From assembly GCA_003665825.1 (NCBI GenBank), contig QPFY01000012.1:186001-250000 (forward strand): a DNA stretch of 64,000 nt, in the 5' to 3' direction. The first letter of the stretch is position 1, and each line of letters opens with the position of its first letter. Of this stretch, positions 1 through 10,908 are shown in pieces. This stretch comes from Microbotryum silenes-acaulis. Its lineage: Eukaryota > Basidiomycota > Microbotryomycetes > Microbotryales > Microbotryaceae. The notes below the pieces were generated by a model. That model worked only from the letters and a program-made list of their open reading frames with translations. It was not told the DNA's origin and did not search any database. A program made the position numbers and the translations under genes.

Positions 1-38
1 TCAACAGATCTGGCTGATGCGACTACCCCGTGGCGTAG

Positions 39-972
39 GTCCCTTCAGCCTCTTCTTTCCGGAAGGGTCAAGTTCTTCAGCTAACCAGACCTCACGCGCT
101 CCAGTTGAAACCCTCTGCATTGGATGGACAAACGCTGCAACTCCCATCCGGAAGCGATGCGACATCCGACGATTTTGTCTCGGACGAGCCTCTGGCAAGG
201 TTCACCAAGCACTCGGTGCCATACTCGGTTCACCAAGTCCCATCGTCTTCGTCGGCACCTTCTTCGGTCGGAAGTGAGATGCAACACTTTGTTCCGATTG
301 TGCCCAGGGGGTCCAAGAACGGGAAACTATACCAGGGTGAGCTTTTCGAGCTTTGCAACCGAACGTCACACCCGAATCACTGCGCTGACGAATCCTTCAC
401 CGTGAGCAGCTCCTCTCCCCGTCTCTCGACAGCTATACATCACTCGCTCGATCGAACCCACGCACCTCCCTTCCCTCACCCACCCTCACTCCGAAGCAAG
501 CTCACAAGCCTCGTCCCTCATCGCGTCGCAACCCTCCCCCGTCCCCGGTGCACTGCTCACCTCGTCCCAATTGCTCCAACCTCCGACCTCGGACGAGATT
601 CAACGGCTCCTTAGTCGGAAACAACGCATCGAACCCGAAGGGATTGAATTGAAGTACCGTCCCATCCTCAGCGGGACAAGAGGGATTGTAGGCGGGAAAG
701 GAACGTACCATTCGACTGGGGTGCATTTGAAGAAGCACTTGGTGCATGAAGACGTCGAGATGCAAAACGACGAGGAGGAAGCGAGAGAAGGTCACTTGGA
801 AGCTCATTTGCAGACGGCGACGACTCGATTCGACAAGGACGAAGGTGTCGAGGTCAAGGAAGGGGGGATGCTCGATATCGTTGATCAAGGTCAGATCGAG
901 AGCAAGAAGAAGAGGAAAGGGGTTGATGACCAGAGTAAGAAAAGCAAGAAGAAGAAGGCCTCGTCGGGCTGA
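39..972 (+). CDS. RNA polymerase I subunit A34.5-like protein, 3' part
   Basis: This is the 3' end of a gene that begins left of the window. A likely acceptor (branch CTGAT, then TAG) ends at about base 38. Exon 39-336 reads RPHALQLKPSALDGQTLQLP and later FVPIVPRGSKNGKLYQ; GTGAGC starts an intron at 337. The next exon (about 410-972) opens with PVSRQLYITRSIEPT, then IEPEGIELKYRPILSGTRG, and ends in a Lys-rich tail (KKKRK, KKSKKKK). A short beta-rich body, an SRxLxIT stretch, a P-x-L-K-x-R-P-x-x-x-G motif and a basic C-terminus fit the RPA34/PAF49 family, the A49-A34.5 heterodimer partner that aids Pol I initiation and elongation in the nucleolus. Family similarity is recalled and weak, so a different basic nuclear protein is possible. 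The intron acceptor (406 or 409) was chosen by phase. Confidence 0.5.
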
Positions 973-1323
973 AGTTCTCACTATAGCTTCCCGGTGGGGG
1001 ATGCAATACATGGATTGCAGAGTAAATCGGATTGACGATGCGAGACATCAACAAGGTCAGGTTTTTTTCTTAGGTCCCCGGGGAGTCGACTCGGCCCAGG
1101 TGAGATTAAGTTCATACGTAGATGTGGGATAAAAGCGAACGCCCGAAGCGAAAGACAAGAAAGGAAAAGAGGAAAATGGCTAACGAAGAACCCTGAGGAG
1201 GATGGATGAATGTAGTTGACAACAGGTGATGAAGCAGAGACAAGAGAAAGTCGAAGGATTGAAGCTAAACCGCACCGAGAGGAAAGATAATAGGCACACG
1301 AGGGACGAAAATCGACAAGGCCT
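973..1323. other. Convergent 3' intergenic region
   Basis: This lies between the 3' ends of the A34.5-like gene (+) and CKS1 (-). I see A-rich 3'-UTR-like sequence and no coding signal. Confidence 0.5.
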
Positions 1324-2472
1324 TCACTGCGGTTTTCCATTTGGATATTTGGCTTGATAGTCTTTCTCGCGTCGGAACAAGAGCTGTACACAACGATGGC
1401 GATCAGGATCGAACTTCAAACGGTAAGGACTCGACTGGCCAAAACGACTCGGTTCTAGAACTTACGATGTGCGGTTCCGGTGCGTGGCATTCGAAGTGCG
1501 ACCATCCCAGTGATTGTTGGATGCCTGTTTGTTTCATCCCGTATCGAAGGAAATCAGTTGCAAACCCCACAGGAAGAGGCAGCGAGCCTGGCGTACCGAT
1601 GCCTCGCCACTCCGAATCGGTCAGCAGTCGCAATACTTGGCCATCAGGTTGAAAGTACTGGGAACAGAAGTCACCTTGCGTGTCAGCTCCGAGAACAAAA
1701 AGATTGCTTGAAGGCGGGCGTAACTCACATTTGCAGGGACTAGTGAGGTCGTAGCCAATGCCCGATAGCCGAGTGAGAACGCAGAAGTCGTCGGAAGTCG
1801 TCGGAAGGTCAGTACATGACCCACTTCGCAGTGAAACATGGCTGCCACGCATGACCCATTACAACTGACTGAGTTTGAGCAGTCCCTGCATCGTCAAGAT
1901 AGTTTCAAGTCAGTGCCAATTCGAACGTAGTGGAGAAGTGCCTCGAGTTCCCCGACTGTCGAGTGGTGGAAAGCGACTGACCTTGGGCAGAATCACGTGC
2001 CGGTACTCATATGTATCGTCCGAGTATCGATCCGAGTAGTGCTGCATGCGTTACCGTGTCGCCATGACGTTTGAAAAGAAGGGCCAATGACGCAAAGGCA
2101 AGGCATGCCGAAGAGAACAGGAACGATTCAGGTCAGTCTGGCACGCTGAGGTGTTACAGCCGCCCATATCGGTTGACCGCTGCAGATACCAAACGTACGA
2201 TTCGGTCAACGTAGTCCTCGTCTAGAATTGCGATCGGCCATACGTGGCAGGCAGGGCATGCGTACGGCGTCGGATCGGTGTAGGGATCGCAATGGCGCAG
2301 GGCACGGGGAGGGAATGGCGACGCGATTCGACGTGACGACGCGTCGTGTGCGAAGCCCAAGTGGGACCGAGCGAGTGCAGGAAGAGGTAGCGAGACAGAA
2401 TCAGCAAGCAAGAACATCACAGCCTCATTCACCCACGCAGAACTCACATGTGGCTCCTTCACCGGCAGGCAT
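1324..2472 (-). CDS. CKS1: Cyclin-dependent kinase regulatory subunit Cks1/Suc1
   Basis: Small CDK-binding adaptor that docks phosphorylated substrates on Cdk1 and works in the nucleus and cytoplasm. Eight short exons give a clean 104-residue protein: 2472-2448, 2221-2199, 2041-1982, 1885-1870, 1739-1729, 1657-1597, 1524-1466, 1383-1324 (315 nt). Diagnostic family motifs appear in order: RIHYSDRYSDDTYEYRHVIL, PK-GLLKLIPAN-YFQPDG, LRLLTDSEWRGIGIQQSLGW, HFECHAPEPHI and LLFRREKDYQAKYP. These include the HxPEPH hinge and the anion-pocket residues. Every exon has GT/AG ends (GTGAGT, GTACGT, GTCAGT, GTCAGT, GTGAGT, GTACGC, GTAAGT) and all phases match. No single ORF covers more than about 25 residues of it, so simple ORF calling misses the gene. 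Length is normal for the family (about 80-115 residues). Confidence 0.9.
1729..1739 (-). other. 11-nt internal microexon of CKS1
   Basis: Eleven bases between a CTAG acceptor and a GTGAGT donor. They complete an Ile codon and encode Pro-Ala-Asn, bridging LLKL and YFQPDG as the family alignment demands. Flanking introns are 130 and 71 nt. Confidence 0.8.
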
Positions 2473-3012
2473 CTTTGGTCTTTGGTCGCTGGTCTCTGGT
2501 GTAGTGAGATGTAGGCGGGCGGCGGGGGATGCGCCGAACCGGGCTGCACGATGGACACGCCTTGACGTCGCCACCCCGCCGTAGCCCGCAGCTTAGGACT
2601 CCCCGCTCAAAATCGCGTCCAAGCGCAAGGTCAATCTCCCGCGCGCCGGAGGGATGTGAGGTCGGTAAAGTCGTCCGCGAGGGAGAAGTACAATGCAGCC
2701 AAATTCGTTATTTTACGGCTGATCCATCCCTTGTCAAATCAAGTCGGGTGAGAACGAATTCAGTAGGGAAAGACAAGCATCGCCGGTGGAAGGGGTCAAA
2801 AGGCGGACAGGTAAGTTCCAGCAAGACAAGGCGCTGCTGCGCATTTGCCCACCCCGCCCGTGCGATCCACCTGGAAGTGTACATCCGAATATTCCAATGC
2901 AATTCAGAATAAATTTGCTTTTAAAGCCGCTAACTAAGAATTTCACAAAGACACAGCCACTCTCCCCCATCTTCCCTCAGTAACATACCAGGCCATTCCC
3001 GTTCCAGCTTGC
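2473..3012. promoter_or_regulatory. CKS1 upstream region and lipase 3' flank
   Basis: 540 bases between the CKS1 start and the lipase stop, both genes on the minus strand. It must hold the CKS1 promoter and the lipase 3' UTR. I see no clear coding frame and no recognised element. Confidence 0.4.
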
Positions 3013-4519
3013 TCAAACAGCCAATCCCTTAGTCAAGAAAGCACACTGCCTGACCACAACGTGCGAGTCCTTCAAGGTCGAGTCCAACCAGGCGATCGCC
3101 TGAGGCGAGTACAAAGCCTGGGTTTGGGCGTGCGTTGTTCCACCGTTGCGGGTCGTGAACTCGATCCTAGCACCTTCGTCGCACCACGTCTGTGCCGTCT
3201 TGAGGGCGGGCCCGTACGGGACCGTCTCGTCGGTACTCGTGTGGAACATGTAGAGCTGAGGGCGCGTGGGAGTCTCCTTGGGGTTCGTGGCGAGATTCCC
3301 CATGTTCATGTACTTGGCGACGATGGGATCCTTCAAGAGGTTGGGCCCGAGGCTCGTGAAGTTGGTGGTGAGCAGTGAAACGCCGGCGAACGATCCAAAG
3401 TCGGCGATCGCGCATTGAGATTGGGCCTTGGCGATCGCGGCTTTGCCCTGAGCGGTCGCAATTTGGTTGAAGCGAGTATTGAGCTCCGGGAAAGAGGCGA
3501 GGTAACCAGCGAAGGCGGCGACGGCGAGGCCAGCACCCGAACCCCCTAAGTTCCGGGACAGCGGTTACGAGCGGTGTCAGTTTCTTCATTGTCACTTCAG
3601 AATCAGCTCCTTGGAGGTGTACACACCGTTGAGTTGCAGCAAGCCGGCAGTAGCATTCGCCGGCGTCCCACCGAAAGCGAGGGCCTTGAGGTTGAGTTCG
3701 GGCGCGTAGGTGTTTTGCAGCGCCGCAGACCATGCCGTGCCGATCGCCCCGCCGGAGTAGCCAAAGCCACCGAGGAAGACGTTGCGGGCGATCTTGAGGT
3801 GAGTAATGGCAGCTCGGTAACCATCGAGGACCTGGTAGCCCGACATGTGTCCGACCGAGAAGCCGGAGGTGTTGCCCTCGAAGTCGGTGACGACCACGGC
3901 GTAGCCGAGAGAAAGGAGCAATGCCAGCGAACCGTCGCTCGAAGGGCAGAAGGCGACGGTGGGGTCCGTATTGAAACAGTACGAGGGGGCACAGCCTCGG
4001 TAAGCAGCATCCTCATACATGTTGTAAGCGACGAGGAAGTTGGTACTGGAATTCGCCGTGGTGATGACGGTCGTCACGGAAGTCTTGGGGTTGCCGACGG
4101 GGTCAATCGTTCGGAACAGGAGCTGAACACCGGTCGCGCCGGGAATTCCGATGCTCTGGCCAACACGAGTTTTGTAGATTGTTCCCAGCTTGTCGTTGTA
4201 GATGTTTCCGGTTTGGGCGTAGAAAGGATCCTTGTCGGGCACAGGGAAGGTAGTCGGATTAACCACGACTGCGGTTGGGTGGAAGCGGTACCCGGGATCA
4301 GAAAAGATAGCGTCGGAGAGCGAGGTACAGCTTCGGCAGACCACCCAGATACTATTTATAGCCTGAGAGAGGATCCGCGTGATAATCGGACTGACCTGGG
4401 ACAGGGGTAGCGGCGACAGCAGAAAGTGAAGCGAAAATGCTTGCGGCGACGAAGGCAATCCGAGCGCCGGTCAGTAGACGTGAGCTACCATTGCGAGAAG
4501 ACCCGGTGTGGCCGAACAT
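3013..4519 (-). CDS. Secreted triacylglycerol lipase (secretory lipase, LIP family)
   Basis: Extracellular alpha/beta-hydrolase of the fungal LIP family, hydrolysing triglycerides or other esters. Three exons (4519-4396, 4268-3627, 3545-3013; 1299 nt) give 432 residues. The N-terminus has a basic stretch then a hydrophobic core (RIAFVAASIFASLSAVAA), a plausible signal peptide or signal anchor ending near residue 38. The nucleophile elbow GYSGG lies near residue 210. The acid (TDETVPYG) and histidine (GGTTHAQ) are about 72 and 38 residues from the end, the usual order. Intron 1 starts GTCAGT and its acceptor at 4269 was chosen because it is in phase. Intron 2 (GTGTGT at 3626) joins LLQLNG to GSGAGLAVAA, as in family members. 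A dead relative lies 5 kb to the right (about 8.9-9.4 kb). Confidence 0.87.
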
Positions 4520-6352
4520 GGCGGACTGGTGCAACTGTTGGGAGAGGAAAGGGAATAACGGAGATGGCAAGAGGAAGAGAAGGGTCGAATGCGGAGAATG
4601 GGGAAAATATGGACGACACAGCGGTGGTTTGCAGGAACCCCACACGCTTAAGTCGGACGATTCCCCACACCGGGGTGCGGTCCGCCGATCGTTGAGAAGT
4701 TGCAGTGTGTGAGCGAGATGCTGGCGGGGTGCGTGGACCTGTCGCGGGCCCGGGTCACGGGTACCACATAAGCGATCACATTTGACTCTGTCGCTGTTGC
4801 TTCGGGCTGCTTGACCATCACATCGGTCTCTGCACGTTCTGGAAGCGTGATTGGCCTACAGGCGTGAAGCTGCAGGCAGTTCAAATGAAAGTGATGCTAT
4901 TTTGGGTTTGGCCGCGTGAGCGCGCGGAGCCCATCCATGGCGGTGATCGATGATCCGCGCTTCTGAGAGTGAGACGCTGAGACAGTTGGCCTCGCTTCTG
5001 GCGACGGGCCCGAGGCCGAGTGCTGCGGGCCCGGGGCCGCCGGTCACGAGGCAGCAAACAGCATCGAAGGTGCACTCTTTGGCCTAGAGCGTCTAATGGT
5101 ACCTACACTACCCTGATGCTAACTACACATCGGAAACGTAAGTGATCGATACGTTGGTAGTTTTGGCCCCAGCCCGCGCTTTCCATCTCGTTGGTTCGCA
5201 CCTGCAGACTTTTGCCGCATTTATTTGGAGCGTGCCCCGCTGGGGAAAGGCTTTGACGGGCGCCATTTGACGGGTCAAGACATAACCCTGCATTTCACTC
5301 GACAACAGTTTCTTGCTCCCCCGACCTACCGATATCTGGTCTGCTCCACGCAAGACAGCGCTGCTTCGACAACTTCTGCGCATGTCTCCTGCCCGATCCC
5401 TCCCTCCACTCCTCGCACCAGCAGGTAACTGTACTCGCACTGTTGCGGTTCTCGGTACATCAAGCCCTCAAAATTTCTTTCCCTCACCTCCAGCTGTTGA
5501 CGAGTGATGCCAGGTCTGCATCCTACTTCCTGATTTGACGGCCTCTTCGCCGAAAATTCGCTTCGCGATCGCGACTGACCGAGCTCAGAGCAGTTGAATG
5601 CCATGATTAAGGTGCTCACGAGCTCCGAAACATGCGTTTCAAAATTCTCTAATTCTATATAACACAACCTGCGAAGCAAAACTCTGTCTTCAATGCTCCG
5701 AATCTGCGTGCATCTGAGATCGAGTCGATCGCAGCACGCCTAGACGGAGCGACGCCACCGGGGCGGCACAGGGAGCGTGGCACCAGGTGTGCGCTTCCTA
5801 AGACTATGGGTATAGTTTGTATCATCCGTGTGCCAGAAACCCTCCCATTGTATCGGCAATTGAAGGCGTTGACCAACTAAGTATCGCAGAAGCGACGCGA
5901 GCGCGGAACATAGACTTCCGATAGGAGAGAGGTAGCGACGCCGAGAAGTCAGGACCACAATGTAGAGCGAGTGTTGAGAAAGCTCCAAGAGTGAACAGGC
6001 ACGCGGGTAAAAACGCCGGCGCGCTTCCTAACTCAAACAGATCAAACTTCAGTACCAAAGTGACTAATGCCTAAACGCAGCGCGCCCGCGCAGATACCAC
6101 AGGCACAGACACATATCAGATGACACTCAGATTCAATAAGGCACCGCCACGACTTGAGCCCCTTTCGACTTGGGCTTCGCCCAAAGGTCAGCCGGTACAA
6201 AGCCGCATTTCGCAATTCTTGTGTGCCGTAAAGAAACCCGTAAGTTTCGCACAAGGTTCCCTTCTCTGACACGTTGTCCTGGAATGGAGAGAAGGTGAGC
6301 AGTAATGGGTAGTGGGTTAGCTCGACCTTGCTCGGCTCTAATTCCACTGGCT
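4520..6352. other. 1.8-kb region without a supported gene
   Basis: The first few hundred bases should carry the lipase promoter. The rest contains only short, unremarkable frames on both strands. I could not assemble a family-like protein from them even with splicing. Gene decay next door suggests this may be old coding sequence eroded beyond recognition. Confidence 0.4.
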
Positions 6353-7890
6353 TCATCCACTGACCTGGTCGCAGATGTGGGTGAGGTCCATGGCACGATC
6401 ATTCACCAACAAGCGCATGAAGTGTACCGGCGTAGAAGTGAGCTTGGACTTCAAGTCTCGCGAGAATCCGTTACCAGTGCATGTCAGGCGCTCGACCACC
6501 ATTTGACCGGCGAATGGGACTATTTGGCTGATGACGAACGATCGCATTGGGCATGGCGCGGTCGTGCTCAGAGCAGCGCCATAACGACAAGCAGCTGATC
6601 GTCGGAGGTGAAGTCGATGTAAACGGACCGGTCCAACGGGAACTTGGATGGATCGGCATCCGCAGTATTGTTGACTTGTGTTTGGTCTCGTTGAGCGTAG
6701 AACGCTAGCAATCCTGAAAGCCTCGTGAGGAGCTCGTTCGCATACCCAAAGCCTTGGGATCGAGCCAAAGGTGCACCATACGCGTGATTGTAGTACTTGC
6801 CAAGATCGCCGTCATACTCGACGTATGATCACTCGGTGTCGAGGAAGAACCCGCAGAATGGTGAAAGCTCGGTAGTCGCGAGTGATTCAAGCGCACACAT
6901 GTATGCGAAGTTGACAATGTCCTGTCGGTATCGAGTCATCGTCATAGTAGCTTTGATCAGTAAAGAAGTCTTAAACGTCTTCACCATCTTCGACTCACAG
7001 TGCTATTCAAGCCATAGTTCGTCCCACCCTGGAGCTCTGAAGTACTGCCGGGGTCCACACGTCCCTCCATTGCTGCTGCGCAGTCGGGACCGAGCTGGCC
7101 AGGTTCGGGCAACTCGCCGCGAGAGTGTTGTTGTTATGAGCGCCTTCCGCAATAATCCGGGGTGACGGCGATGAGGTACCCGTTCCTTGCATGAAAACAG
7201 TACCCCAGGCTTTTCCCGAGTCGACCTGTGAGGGCGAGCTCTGTTGGAATTTTGGAGGACAGCGTCAACCCAAAGCGCCGAGTCATAGATACGAATTATA
7301 GATAGCCGCAAGATTTTGACGAACCGTTGATGCAACCCAGACATTAGTACAGTCCTTCTCGGAAATTGCTCCCGTACCACAATATGTTTTTCGGAACTGG
7401 ACGCCTGAATTCTTCGATCTGAGCGCGATTCAAGCCGGTATGAGTCAGGCTAACATCTACGAAGCAGCGCTGCCGCGGTCCGAGGTAGTCGCGTGCCTGC
7501 CCAGCCTGAGGCTCTGGCACCGCAGCAGAGACTCACTGAGTTGTGCCGTGAGCGAGCAACGCACCACTCGCGCCCAATTTATAGGTGTAGTTGCTAAGAA
7601 ATCTCATTTCTGACCGAGAGTATTCGGATTTGCCGACGATCTTGGCAAGTGTGTCTTGTATTGAAGTAGCCAGCTCGGCGCCTGGGCCACTCGCTCCGTT
7701 GCGTTGCAGCGCAATCACCTTTCATAGCAGGAGGGTGATCACGGTCTTGGTCAGCAGGAAGCTCCATAGTCTACGCAGCATGTGAAAATAGGTACAAAAA
7801 CCGACCTGGTTGACTTTGCATCGTGAGGGAGGAGACGGGTATTCGCTCTCTGGTCTGTACACTGAGCTGTGATGGCAATGGCCAGTCCAT
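6353..7890 (-). pseudogene. Histidine acid phosphatase (phytase-like) pseudogene
   Basis: Remnant of a secreted histidine acid phosphatase. From the 5' end: RPESEYPSPPSRCKVNQ, an intron (GTCGGT to AG), then VIALQRNGASGPG where the family has the catalytic RHGxRxP loop. Next come a segment like EGAHNNNTLAASCPN, then MCALESLATTELSPFCGFFLDTE, an in-frame TGA, and SYVEYDGDLGKYYNHAYGAP, LARSQGFGYANELLTRLSG. The end holds DFTSDDQLLVVMALL (the family has an HD pair here) and MRLLVNDRAMDL with conserved Cys. Dead on three counts: the RHGxRxP loop is RNGxSxP, the HD histidine is replaced, and a stop falls where a Trp would fit (TGG to TGA). Parts between about 7000 and 7400 need frame changes. Boundaries are approximate. 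Confidence 0.8.
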
Positions 7891-8927
7891 GGCAAATTCA
7901 GTCATTGGTACATCAATTCTCCATACCAATGCCAGGAAGAAAAACCTCCGGTGTGAGCCTTACAATTGCGCCGAGTGTTTTGTGAAAGGCTGTGTCGCGG
8001 CGTGCGCATCGCTGAACAGAAGGCCGGCGATTGACGCCAATGTGACGAGCCTCAAGCTGGTCTCAACAAACCTGCTTGAAGCCGTCGAGGTCATTGATTG
8101 GCGACCTCCACATAACGGGGTGCTGGTCAGCATGAACGCTATTTATGAATGTCGTAGTGGACCGCAAGAAGCAAAGGGTCAGGAGAAGAGAGTGTAGCTA
8201 AGGTGCACACCCACACCTCACAAACCGAGTCGCGACCGCCGAACGCCTTCGGACTTCTGACCAAATTCGAAAAGGCAGTGCCGACGCCGCTGTATGGGCG
8301 CGCGCGACCCTGTCCCCTTTCAGAAAGGGGGTGGGGCCTCGCAGGCCCTCGCGGCGCCACCATCGAACGCGCCTTCGCAAGCATGACCCTTCGGAACGCG
8401 CCGCTCAGACGAGGGCTAGAATCTGCTGTATCAACACGCGAGGTCAGTATAGGGACTCTATGATCACAACTATCGAATATCTCAGGACTTACAAAAGTTG
8501 CGTATTCTAGTCGGCAATTATCGGACGATCGACTCGGAGGTTGTGGTCGCACTGCCAACCATGCCCTGGACTTAGGCTTGCCTTGTCAAGACTGGCATTC
8601 TTCGTTACAAAGTTCTTCAGAAAAGCGGATGATGGCTCAAAACCTCGTTCTGCACTTCTTCTCGGGGAAGAAATATGCAAGAGCCCACCAGGGAGGCCCA
8701 TGCGTCAAATCTTTTCCACAAGAGTACATTACACCGCTCAATACGTGTCTAGATCCAACACCCAAAACTCCAAACATCTGATTTATATGGTAATAATGGG
8801 CTGGGAGTGAGAGTCGTTATAAGGTGCGCATTCCGGTGTCAATCCCTTCGTCAAAAATGAGCAACTCGCGATGAGCGGCGTTTTGCTCTTCAGAGCTTCA
8901 GAGCCGAGTCGAGCCGTGTGATCGCTC
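7891..8927. other. Gene-free region between two pseudogenes
   Basis: About 1 kb with no supported gene. A frame of about 124 codons on the plus strand (7823-8197) has no recognisable motif and begins opposite the phosphatase remnant. The stretch contains the GC-rich inverted repeat listed separately. Confidence 0.4.
8296..8348. repeat. Imperfect GC-rich inverted repeat
   Basis: Two 26-base arms (8296-8321 and 8323-8348) are imperfect reverse complements, each with a CCCTTTC/GAAAGGG core at the centre. Translating either strand gives similar words (ARPCPLSERG and ARPHPLSERG). It could form a hairpin. No transposase or target duplication was seen, so its origin is unknown. Confidence 0.45.
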
Positions 8928-9400
8928 CTATTCCTCATAGCACTCGCGTTTCGATACGATCCGTCTCGGCAATTCGAGTGGTGAGCATGATCTTAGAGAC
9001 GGATGGACGACGGAGCTGAGCGTCCTTGAAGCTGTCTTGGATTGGAACATGTAGTGGGTCTGCGGTCGCGTCGGAGTCCCTCTACGATTCGAGCCCAGGT
9101 GTTTGCCCAGACTCTGGAAGTCGGTGTTCAAAAAACCGACGCCATCGTACATTGCGATGTCCTCGAGCGAACACTGCGATTGAGATTGGAGGAGGGTCGC
9201 TTTACCCTCGGCGTTCGCAAGTGCCTGGGAGCGCGAGTACAAGTCAGTGTAAGATGGGGATCCGATACGCTACACCGGCGACCGCGAGGCTGGCATGTTG
9301 GGCTCCACGTTTCCGGAATGCCACGGGGCCCAGAGCCCTGTAGGGTGCCCACCATGAAAGGAGGTGTATGACTTTCAGTCGGCGCAATGATGCGCGCATA
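8928..9400 (-). pseudogene. Secretory lipase pseudogene fragment
   Basis: Degenerate partial copy of the LIP-family lipase at 3013-4519. The readable core, about 9240-9030, is ALANAEGKATLLQSQSQCSL...GFLNTDFQSLGKHLGSN...TPTRPQTHYMF. The intact gene has ATAQGKAAIAKAQSQCAI...LLTTNFTSLGPNLL...TPTRPQLYMF. Just upstream, another frame reads SLAVAGVAYR where the intact protein has GLAVAAFAGYL, so frameshifts separate the pieces. The nucleophile region and the terminal Asp and His segments are absent or scrambled. It lies beside the phosphatase pseudogene in a decayed stretch. Limits are approximate. Confidence 0.72.
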
Positions 9401-9604
9401 AGTTCGTTTGCTTACATCGTCGACTACTTCTCCGCCTCTCGTCGAGGGGATGTGTTGACAGGAGTCGCCCCCGCACGCTGGCCAATTCAAATCCACCCGG
9501 CGACTTCTCAGGCTCGAGACTAAAGTATTTTCAGAATTTGCGCCTGATTATGTACGTGGCCCATCTGATATGAAGTATGGACACGTTCCCCGGCAAAGGT
9601 CGGT

Positions 9605-10908
9605 CTATCCACCTCCGGCCGATCTTTGTGCCTCGGAACGGAGCCACAGAGAATCAAAGTCGCTCTGCACCCGATCTGCATCAGGCCAATCAGAGAACGT
9701 TACCAACAGCCGCCTGTCAAATCTCTTTGCGAGGATATCCGCAATGATCGCGCCGATCGTCTTCTGCCTTTCGTGTTGCAGACTAAGCAGGTCGTCACCC
9801 TTCCAGAAGGTCCTGAGGTCGAGCACTCGCAGCGTGGAAGGGAGATGATACAGCACGGGCACCATATCCACGGGATTCAGCACAATCCTAAGACGGGTGA
9901 CCGGTATACGTCGGAGCAAGGGAGTGTCGGCGTCATCTTGGTTTGGAAGGAAAAGCCCGCTGGGAAAGCAGAGCGTGTGCACCTGGGCAACCGATAACCC
10001 GTCCATGTCCAGTGAGTCCAGTCTAGGGCAATCGTCTGCGAGGATGGCGAGCAGCTGGGCGAACCGCGTCTCATTAAGATCCCTTAGGTACGCGAGCTCC
10101 AGATGTTGGATCGTCGAGCAACACATGCTGAGCCCGGCAGCGACGTGAGTCGAAGGCTGTGGTAGACCGATGTTGCGCAAGGCTAGGTGTGTGATCGAGG
10201 CAAACGTCTGAGCCCAAGATACAGGTGCAGGGAGCGAATTAGCCTTGAACGAAGTTGCCGAGATGACCAAATTTTGGAGTACTGGAGCAAGCCAGGAAGG
10301 GAACAGACGACGTGTGAGCGACGGGAGTACGGTCGTAAGGCTCTCGATGCCGATTGAGATCCGGACTGACCACCTGAGCCCATAATATGTTTTGGTCGCA
10401 GGTCATCGATCCTATGCAGCACCAGCTTTCGCAAGTTGGGTACTAGAGAGAGTAACCGGGCGATGGCGGGGCCCCAGTGCTTCTCGTTCGTTCGGAGACA
10501 CACGATGCAGAGCGAGTGGATTGACAATGACCAGTCCACGGCGTCGTCACGTTGATCTTGATTGGGCCGCAGGTTATTGGCGCCATGCTCAAAGTTGGTG
10601 AGGAATTGGTGATTTCGGTAAACCTTTGTACGGGATCGTTCCGAGAGTAGGGTAGTCAACTCGGCCAGGCTCTGCAACGAAGTGACGCATGGCGCGGTGC
10701 CATAGAGTGCCGCGAGTGCTGGCCAGGTGAAGGACGAGTGCGATGCAGCGGCTTGGACGAGGTTGGCTTGGACTCGACGCGTCGTCGGCGCACGTAAAGA
10801 CAAGGACGGCTGGGATGGACCTGGTCCAAGCTTGACAATTGGTCGGTCGGCTGGCACGACGACGAGCTCGAAGATGCTGAGGAGCACCTCGGGCGGCAAA
10901 CGATCCAT
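9605..10908 (-). CDS. F-box/LRR-like protein with an apparent 1-nt frameshift
   Basis: The N-terminus, DRLPPEVLLSIFELVVV, is an F-box (Skp1-binding, ubiquitin ligase adaptor) signature. The rest is Leu-rich with LRR-like spacing (NLRKLVLHRIDDL, SITHLALRNIGL, TIQHLELAYL, TLRVLDLRTFW). The frame breaks near 10390: upstream reads HRIDDLRPK and downstream TYYGLRWSVRISIGIESL. Adding one A to the AAAA run (TTTT at 10390-10393 on the plus strand) joins them perfectly, and 1304 + 1 bases equal 435 codons. No splice pair rescues it without losing a good LRR segment. It may be a sequencing error, a recent pseudogene or programmed slippage. The substrate is unknown. Confidence 0.68.

Noticed and set aside
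3574..4410. 278-codon plus-strand frame opposite the lipase
   Set aside because: The minus strand carries GYSGG and conserved lipase blocks. The plus frame has no family features.
7823..8197. 124-codon plus-strand frame
   Set aside because: Its start overlaps the antisense of the phosphatase pseudogene, and it has no motif or promoter context.
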